Positions 33,345-38,281 of a stretch of DNA of 38,281 bases are shown here, piece after piece (the first letter of the stretch is position 1; the number at the start of each line of letters is the position of its first letter). The translations under genes and the position numbers were made by a program. The stretch comes from Spirochaetaceae bacterium (GTDB taxonomy: Bacteria; Spirochaetota; Spirochaetia; DSM-27196; SLAA01): NCBI GenBank assembly GCA_003556605.1, contig PWQX01000017.1, forward strand, positions 1 through 38,281. The letters are read 5' to 3'. The notes beneath the pieces are model-generated. The model saw only the letters and a program-made list of their open reading frames with translations. It made no database searches and had not been told where the DNA came from.

Positions 33345-34409
33345 ATGATACAGCAGTACGTGGCGACGCAGCGTGAGGCGATTTGCGAAGAGCTGCGCCG
33401 GTACCTGCAGCGCAGCGCATCATGGTTGGCGAACGTGAATGAGTTTGGCCCGGAGGTCGCGGGCGTGCTCGATGAGTTCATTGCCGGCGGGAAAATGGTG
33501 CGCGGCGCGTTCGTTGTTTTCGGCGCCGAGCTATGCGGAGCCGCGCCGAATCGAGAGCATCTACGCGCCGCTGCCGCTCTTGAGTTGGTTCAGTCGTTCT
33601 TGTTAATTCATGACGACATCATGGACCGTGACACTACTCGGCGGGGAAAGCCGTCGGTGTACTACAGTTATGCGCAGCGTGCCGAAGAGCGCGGCATCGC
33701 CGATGCCGAGCACTACGGCGCCTCGATGGGAATTTGCATTGGGGATGTAGCGATGCTGCTCGCCGTAGAGTTGATCTCGGAGTTGGAGCTTGACCCTGCG
33801 CTGCGAACGCGGGTAGTGCAGTTGCTGGCTCGCGAGATCGCACAGGTAGGGCTTGCGCAGATGAAGGATGTTGAGCACGGCGTCGCCGCGGATACGATCA
33901 CTGCTGCCGACGTGGTGCGGCTGTACCGGTACAAGACCGGGCGGTATACCTTCTCATTGCCGCTGATGACCGGTGCAATCATAGCCGGACGCGAGGCGGA
34001 AACCGTTGGCAAGCTCGGCCGCCTTGGCGAGGAGCTTGGGGTAATTTTTCAAATCAAGGACGACCAGCTGGGACTGTTCGGTAGCACCGAAACCATCGGC
34101 AAACCGGTGGGGTCCGATATTAGGGCCGACAAGAAGACCCTGTTCCGGCTGTATCTGTTCCGCAGCGCTTCTGACGAGGACCGCGAACGGTTGGCAGAAG
34201 TGTTCGGCTCACAGGAGATCAACGAGCGTGATCTGGAGTTTGTCCACGACTGCCTGCAGCGCTACCGGGTGCCCGAACAGGTCGAGGCGGACATCAACGA
34301 GCTCAAGAAGCGCTGCGAGCGTATGATCGCGGAGCTTGAAGAGCTCACGCCCGAAGCGCGCGAACGTTTAGCCGACGTGTTGGCGTACAACCTTGTGCGC
34401 GAGCGCTGA
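33345..34409 (+). CDS. crtE: Polyprenyl (probably geranylgeranyl) diphosphate synthase
   Basis: A 354-residue trans-prenyltransferase. The first Asp-rich motif DDIMD is at 90-94 (LLIHDDIMDRDTTRRG), and the second region reads FQIKDDQLGLFG (235-246) with DDQLG in place of the usual DDxxD, as in several archaeal-type and eukaryotic GGPP synthases. The residue context before the first motif favours a C20 product, but chain length is inferred. ATG 33345 has an agagga site, 22 bases after crtB. It supplies precursor to CrtB. Ends 28 bases before the convergent pdxT stop. Confidence 0.9.
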   Translation: MIQQYVATQREAICEELRRYLQRSASWLANVNEFGPEVAGVLDEFIAGGKMVRGAFVVFGAELCGAAPNREHLRAAAALELVQSFLLIHDDIMDRDTTRRGKPSVYYSYAQRAEERGIADAEHYGASMGICIGDVAMLLAVELISELELDPALRTRVVQLLAREIAQVGLAQMKDVEHGVAADTITAADVVRLYRYKTGRYTFSLPLMTGAIIAGREAETVGKLGRLGEELGVIFQIKDDQLGLFGSTETIGKPVGSDIRADKKTLFRLYLFRSASDEDRERLAEVFGSQEINERDLEFVHDCLQRYRVPEQVEADINELKKRCERMIAELEELTPEARERLADVLAYNLVRER

Positions 34410-34437
34410 GTAAACCGCATCAGCCGAGTAAAGGGAA

Positions 34438-35001
34438 CTACAGCGACAGAAAATAACGATGCACTTCCGTGCTCCGGGTGAGCTCGGGGTGAAACGATGC
34501 GGCGAGCAGGTGGTCTTGCCGCACGAGCACCGCGACGTCTTCGAAGCGCGCAAGCGCCCGCACACCAGCGCCGAGCGCCCGCACAATCGGCGCCCGAATA
34601 AAGACCGCCGAAATGGGTGCCGCGGCGAGCTCCGGCACCGGCAATGCCGTCTCAAAACTCTCGAGCTGGCGCCCGTAACCGTTGCGCTCAACCGTGATCC
34701 GCAGGCCGCCTACCCGTGGTTGGCTGCTCTCGATAATCTTGTCGGCGAGCAGAATCATACCGGCGCAGGTCCCGAATACCGGCATGCCTTCGTTGAGGCG
34801 ATGGCGAACGGCTGCGAGCAACCCCTCGCGTTCCATCAACATGCCGATTGTGGTGCTCTCGCCGCCCGGTATGATGAGGCGGTCGACGATGGTGAGCTCC
34901 CGTTGTGTGCGGACCTCAACCGGCTCGGCGCCGATCGCCGTAAGCATGGCGCCATGCTTGTCTACGTCCCCCTGGAATGCCACGATTCCTACACGCTGCA
35001 C
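34438..35001 (-). CDS. pdxT: Pyridoxal 5'-phosphate synthase glutaminase subunit
   Basis: A 187-residue class I glutaminase that releases ammonia from glutamine and delivers it to PdxS. Triad: Cys79 in GTCAGM, His171 and Glu173 in SFHPEL. The conserved PGGEST is at 45-50. Length is typical. The start is GTG 35001, giving MQRVGIVAFQGDV, which aligns with the family; no strong ribosome-binding site is seen. It lies 38 bases after pdxS on the same transcript. Confidence 0.97.
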   Translation of the reverse strand: MQRVGIVAFQGDVDKHGAMLTAIGAEPVEVRTQRELTIVDRLIIPGGESTTIGMLMEREGLLAAVRHRLNEGMPVFGTCAGMILLADKIIESSQPRVGGLRITVERNGYGRQLESFETALPVPELAAAPISAVFIRAPIVRALGAGVRALARFEDVAVLVRQDHLLAASFHPELTRSTEVHRYFLSL

Positions 35002-35039
35002 GTGAGTCTTACCCGAAACCTCGGCGACAGGTCCGGAAT

Positions 35040-35945
35040 CTACCAGCCGCGGCCGGCAAGCTTTTGTTCGTTTTCCAGCTGTTCTGTCGCGATGCCGCTC
35101 ATTGGGTCACCGAGGTTATGCGAGAGCTGAACCAGCCGTTCGGGGTCTTGGTAGTGCGCTACCGCGTCTACGATCGCGCGTGCGCGTTTGACCGGGTCGG
35201 ACGACTTGAACACACCCGAGCCGACAAAAACCGCCTCGGCGCCGAGCTGCATCATTAGCGCGGCATCTGCCGGGGTTGCCACGCCACCTGCGGAGAAGTT
35301 GGGAACCGGCAAGCGGCCGGTGAGTGAAACCTCGACAACCAGGTCGTACGGCGCGCCGATTGACTTCGCTTCGCTCATCAGCTCTTCACCCGGGAGATTG
35401 GTTAGCCGCCGAATACCGTCGCGCACGCTGCGCAGATGCTGCACCGCCTCAACGATGTCGCCGGTACCGGCTTCTCCCTTAGTGCGGATCAGCGCCGCGC
35501 CTTCGCCGATGCGCCTGAGCGCTTCACCGAGGTCGCGACAGCCGCAGACAAAGGGCACCCGGAACTTATGCTTATCGACGTGGAAAGAGTTGTCGGCCGG
35601 AGTCAGTACCTCGCTTTCGTCGACAAAATCCACACCAAGCGCTTCGAGAATCTGGGCCTCTACAAAGTGCCCAATGCGGCATTTGGCCATTACCGGTATT
35701 GAGACCGCCTTCTGAATCGCGGCAATCATCCCGGGATCCGACATCCGCGCGACTCCTCCTTGCGCACGAATGTCGGCCGGTACGCGTTCAAGCGCCATTA
35801 CCGCCTGCGCCCCGGCCTCAGCGGCAATTTGCGCTTGCTCCACGTTGGTGACGTCCATGATGACGCCGCCTTTGAGCATCTCGGCGAGACCAAGTTTGGT
35901 TTTCCAGGTTGATTTCTGTCGTTCCGACCAGAGCGTTTCGTTCAT
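35040..35945 (-). CDS. pdxS: Pyridoxal 5'-phosphate synthase lyase subunit
   Basis: A 301-residue TIM-barrel enzyme that builds PLP from ribose 5-phosphate, glyceraldehyde 3-phosphate and PdxT-derived ammonia. Key residues in family context: D31 (VIMDVTN), K88 (VMAKCRIGH, Schiff-base lysine) and K156 ([10 protein letters not shown]). Sequence and length are canonical. ATG 35945 has a weak ggga site. It is divergent from yggS by 119 bases; a TTGACT-like -35 lies in that gap but its -10 is poor, so the promoter is not assigned. Confidence 0.98.
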   Translation of the reverse strand: MNETLWSERQKSTWKTKLGLAEMLKGGVIMDVTNVEQAQIAAEAGAQAVMALERVPADIRAQGGVARMSDPGMIAAIQKAVSIPVMAKCRIGHFVEAQILEALGVDFVDESEVLTPADNSFHVDKHKFRVPFVCGCRDLGEALRRIGEGAALIRTKGEAGTGDIVEAVQHLRSVRDGIRRLTNLPGEELMSEAKSIGAPYDLVVEVSLTGRLPVPNFSAGGVATPADAALMMQLGAEAVFVGSGVFKSSDPVKRARAIVDAVAHYQDPERLVQLSHNLGDPMSGIATEQLENEQKLAGRGW

Positions 35946-36064
35946 TATGGTATTCCCGCTTCATTCCAATAGGTGTTGTTTCAGGCAAACGCAGAACACT
36001 TGGAGGCTACTCAAGAACGACCGGCGTAGTCAAGCGGCCTGTGGTATGGTACTCTACCGAGGCC

Positions 36065-36754
36065 ATGTTTTCAGATCGCCTAAAGGAACTGCAGGACCGC
36101 GTCCGGAACGCCGCTGAAGGCAGCGGGCGTAGCGCCGAAGATATTGTGGTGGTGGCGGTGACCAAGACGGTGCCGGTTGAGCGCATCCGCGAAGCATACG
36201 ACTGCGGGCTGCGAATCTTCGGCGAGAGCCGTGTTCAGGAGGCGGTGGAGAAGTATCCGCAGTTACCCGAGGATATTGAGCTGCATTTTATCGGTCACTT
36301 GCAGAGCAATAAGGTCAAGCATCTGCCTGGGCTCGCGCGTTGGGTGCAGTCGGTAGACAGGATCGAGATCGCCGAGAAACTCGCCGCGCGTTACCGCAAC
36401 CACGGTGAAACGGTACAGGTATTACTCGAGCTGAATACTTCCGGAGAGTCGACGAAACACGGGTTCGAATCGATTGATCAAGCTTTTGAGGCCGCCGCAG
36501 CAATCGTTAAGCTTGATGCGCTCGAGCTTCGCGGTGCGATGACGATAGGCCCTTTCACTAACGACGAGCAACAGATCCGCGCGGCGTTCGCGTACCTGCG
36601 AGGCTTTTACAAACGCCTGCAGTCAGCGTATCCTGATCACGCCGTCGACACGCTCTCGATGGGGATGAGCAACGATTTCGAGTTGGCGATCCAGGAGGGG
36701 GCGACAATGATTCGCCCGGGATCGGTGCTTTTCGGGCCGCGGGATTCGCAGTAG
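36065..36754 (+). CDS. yggS: YggS/PLPBP-family PLP homeostasis protein
   Basis: A 229-residue alanine-racemase-fold protein that binds PLP without known catalysis and buffers PLP levels. The PLP lysine is K34 in VAVTKTVP; signatures FGESRVQEAVEKYPQL, HFIGHLQSNKVK and near the end LSMGMSNDFELAIQEGATMIRPGS are clear. The frame is open upstream through the pdxS promoter region; ATG 36065 matches the family start, although its gagg site is close. Its position divergent from pdxST fits a shared role in vitamin B6 balance. Confidence 0.95.
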   Translation: MFSDRLKELQDRVRNAAEGSGRSAEDIVVVAVTKTVPVERIREAYDCGLRIFGESRVQEAVEKYPQLPEDIELHFIGHLQSNKVKHLPGLARWVQSVDRIEIAEKLAARYRNHGETVQVLLELNTSGESTKHGFESIDQAFEAAAAIVKLDALELRGAMTIGPFTNDEQQIRAAFAYLRGFYKRLQSAYPDHAVDTLSMGMSNDFELAIQEGATMIRPGSVLFGPRDSQ

Positions 36755-36782
36755 CGGGCGCTGAGAAGCGAGGATACTCGAG

Positions 36783-37247
36783 ATGGCACGGTTGGCGATT
36801 ACACGCATAATAGCCGCACTTATGCTCGGTGTAGTAGTGGTGGTCCACAGCGTCGCGCCCCAGCACCAGAACCCCGTCAAGGTGGTCGCCGATCCTATGA
36901 GGACGATCCGGCCCTTCGACTCACCCGAGCCGTACAGCCCCGAAGAGTTTCCTCAGTTTGCCTTGTCTCTGCGGCGCTTCCAGATCATCACCATTGGAGT
37001 GTTTCCGTTTGCGCTGCTGTTCAGTGGGCTGGGGTACGAGCTCGGCCGCTTTGGGTACTACAGCGCACGAGCGGGCGGGGTAGACGGGCGCTATGCGCCG
37101 CGTTTGTTTGGCGCCGGAGCGGGAACCGAGCCGTTGAGTAACGACGAGCGTATTGGGGTGGTGCTCGCCGCGGTGAGTCTCTCGGTAGTCGTGGGTATCG
37201 CCGATTACCTGTTGGGCCGGCGTGAGCGCGGCCGTTCACAGCCGTAA
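36783..37247 (+). CDS. Small membrane protein of unknown function (154 aa)
   Basis: A protein with three hydrophobic segments (about residues 7-25, 68-88 and 124-143). Between the first two is a Pro-rich stretch with SPEPYSPEEFPQFALSLRRFQ; between the second and third a Gly-rich loop. The first segment may be a signal anchor. It lies 28 bases after yggS and 6 bases before the rluD-like gene, so probably in the same transcript. No family recognised. The ribosome-binding site is weak (gagga about 9 bases upstream). Confidence 0.7.
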   Translation: MARLAITRIIAALMLGVVVVVHSVAPQHQNPVKVVADPMRTIRPFDSPEPYSPEEFPQFALSLRRFQIITIGVFPFALLFSGLGYELGRFGYYSARAGGVDGRYAPRLFGAGAGTEPLSNDERIGVVLAAVSLSVVVGIADYLLGRRERGRSQP

Positions 37248-37253
37248 GCCCGC

Positions 37254-38183
37254 ATGCAGCGTATAGCCTTTACAGTAGACGAGCCGCGTTGGGACGGCGA
37301 GCGCCTTGACCGGGTGCTGGCAGAGTATACAGGGTTGGCGCGTAATCGCTTTAAGTCGCAGCACGCTGTATTGCGGTGCGACGGACGCGCCTGCAAGCTC
37401 TCGCGGCGTGTACGGATTGGAGCTCAGATCACGGTTGAGCTGCCGGATCCGCCCCCCTCGGAGCTGATGCCGCAGGAGATTGCACTCGATCTGTTGTACG
37501 CAGACGACCGTGTGTTGGTGATCAACAAGCCGGCCGGGCTTGTCGTGCATCCGGGGGCCGGAAACCCTGCGGGAACCGTGGCGAACGCGCTTGCGTATCA
37601 TCTCGGCCGCGAGGCAGAGCGGTTTGAGGCAATAGGACGCCCGGGGATCGTTCACCGACTTGATAAAGACACTTCGGGGGTGTTGATCGCCGCTAAGGAC
37701 CCCGCCGCGCTCGAGCTGCTGCAGAAACAATTTCGAAACCGGACGGTTGAGAAACACTACCTTGCTTTGACCGCGCACCCGCCGCAGCCTACGCAAGGAG
37801 AGGTGTCCGGCTGCATTGTGCGCGACCCGGTACACCGCAAACGCTTCATCTGGAGTCCCGATCGCGGCCGCCGCGCTTACACCCGCTATCGCACTGTCCG
37901 CTCATTCGGGACCCGCAACGCCGCGGTGACGCTGGTGGCGCTGTGGCCGCACACCGGGCGAACCCATCAACTGCGGGTGCATCTCAAGCGGCTGCGGGCG
38001 CCCATAATTGGGGACGAGCTGTACGGCGGTGCTCCCTGCGCGAGCGGGCTGATGCTGCACGCGTACGCGGTGCGGGTAATGCTGCCGGGAGAGCAGAAGG
38101 CGCGCTGGTTTCGCGCGCCGCTGCCGGAGCGCATGCGGGCGATGCTCGCGGTAGCCCGCAGGAGTCAGGCGTGCGAGTCTTGA
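37254..38183 (+). CDS. rluD: RluD/RluA-family ribosomal pseudouridine synthase
   Basis: A 309-residue enzyme that converts uridine to pseudouridine in RNA, probably 23S rRNA. Residues about 16-65 form an S4 RNA-binding domain (ERLDRVLAEYTGLARNRF). The catalytic domain has LVINKPAGLVVHPG, the active-site motif HRLDKDTSG with D137, and WPHTGRTHQLRVHL near the C-terminus. S4 plus this length suits RluD (helix 69) better than RluA or RluC, but the target is inferred. ATG 37254 lies 6 bases after the preceding stop. Confidence 0.93.
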   Translation: MQRIAFTVDEPRWDGERLDRVLAEYTGLARNRFKSQHAVLRCDGRACKLSRRVRIGAQITVELPDPPPSELMPQEIALDLLYADDRVLVINKPAGLVVHPGAGNPAGTVANALAYHLGREAERFEAIGRPGIVHRLDKDTSGVLIAAKDPAALELLQKQFRNRTVEKHYLALTAHPPQPTQGEVSGCIVRDPVHRKRFIWSPDRGRRAYTRYRTVRSFGTRNAAVTLVALWPHTGRTHQLRVHLKRLRAPIIGDELYGGAPCASGLMLHAYAVRVMLPGEQKARWFRAPLPERMRAMLAVARRSQACES

Positions 38184-38281
38184 TGTCGTTCGCAGAAATC
38201 GGACGTGCGGGGCACTTGCAAATCAGCATTGAAGCGCCGTTCAGCGCCGAGCGTGCTCGGCGGCCCCAGCACGGGGAAAAC
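38171..38281 (+). CDS. Start of a gene of unknown function, runs off the window
   Basis: GTG 38171 has an aggag site 6 bases upstream and opens a frame with 37 codons to the window edge, beginning VRVLMSFAEIGRAGHLQ. It overlaps the end of the rluD-like gene by 13 bases, a sign of operon coupling; ATG 38183 is an alternative start. Too short to assign. Confidence 0.5.
   Translation, partial: MRVLMSFAEIGRAGHLQISIEAPFSAERARRPQHGEN

Noticed and set aside
35909-36064. Upstream extension of yggS through the pdxS start
   Set aside because: The frame is open but overlaps the pdxS N-terminus antisense and lacks family similarity; the YggS family begins at about the residue encoded at 36065.
1-38281. 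CRISPR arrays, tRNA or rRNA genes, insertion sequences, toxin-antitoxin or phage-defence genes
   Set aside because: Looked for on both strands; no repeat-spacer pattern, cloverleaf sequence, transposase or defence-family motif was seen.

Overview
The window (38,281 bases, moderately GC-rich by eye) looks like chromosomal DNA of a free-living, heterotrophic bacterium. My best guess is a spirochaete of the Spirochaetales. This rests on soft evidence: exported proteins whose mature ends begin with a Gly-Gly-Ala/Ser-Glu type sequence, tricarboxylate-type (TTT) and peptide-type uptake systems, PdxST vitamin B6 synthesis and a small carotenoid operon. No rRNA or tRNA was seen, so the assignment is inference. 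There is no CRISPR array, prophage or insertion sequence.

Layout. 1-1107: the end of a PdxA-family dehydrogenase and a small PH-like protein. 1129-4370: a ClC chloride transporter fused to CBS and PTS EIIA domains, then an AhpD-like protein. 4709-7737: two divergent M20-type amidohydrolases (hydantoinase/allantoate-amidohydrolase-like and YgeY-like) and a Nudix hydrolase. 7775-8226: a decayed MFS transporter. 8321-15926: a sugar-acid block made of tctC, convergent tctBA, then a LarA-like (nickel-pincer family) gene, uxaC and a Gfo/Idh oxidoreductase. 16080-23641 (minus strand): a complete peptide-type ABC transporter, with a substrate-binding protein whose halves appear circularly permuted and a DppC-type permease with a large extra external domain, followed by two small genes of unknown function. 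23825-29909 (minus): ilvB-ilvN-leuC-leuD-ilvD for branched-chain amino acids. 30244-30825 (minus): an exported FKBP. 31002-34409 (plus): crtI-crtB-crtE for carotenoids. 34438-35945 (minus): pdxS-pdxT. 36065-38281 (plus): the PLP-homeostasis protein YggS, a small membrane protein, an RluD-type pseudouridine synthase and the start of another gene.

How the parts fit. The TTT transporter, LarA-like protein, UxaC and Gfo/Idh enzyme most likely import and degrade a hexuronate or related sugar acid. The promoters of tctC and tctBA share a 15-bp element just downstream of the -10 box, which suggests one regulator for both. The cell makes PLP through PdxST, so the PdxA homologue at the left edge is more likely a sugar-acid (phospho-threonate/erythronate type) dehydrogenase than a B6 enzyme. 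Several near-consensus sigma-70 promoters can be read by eye, and three of them settle or strongly constrain a start codon.

Most original points: the apparent circular permutation of the family-5 binding protein together with its unusual permease; the ClC-CBS-EIIA fusion; and the LarA-like/UxaC/Gfo-Idh/TTT combination as a possibly undescribed sugar-acid pathway. All functions were assigned from sequence motifs read by eye, with no database search.
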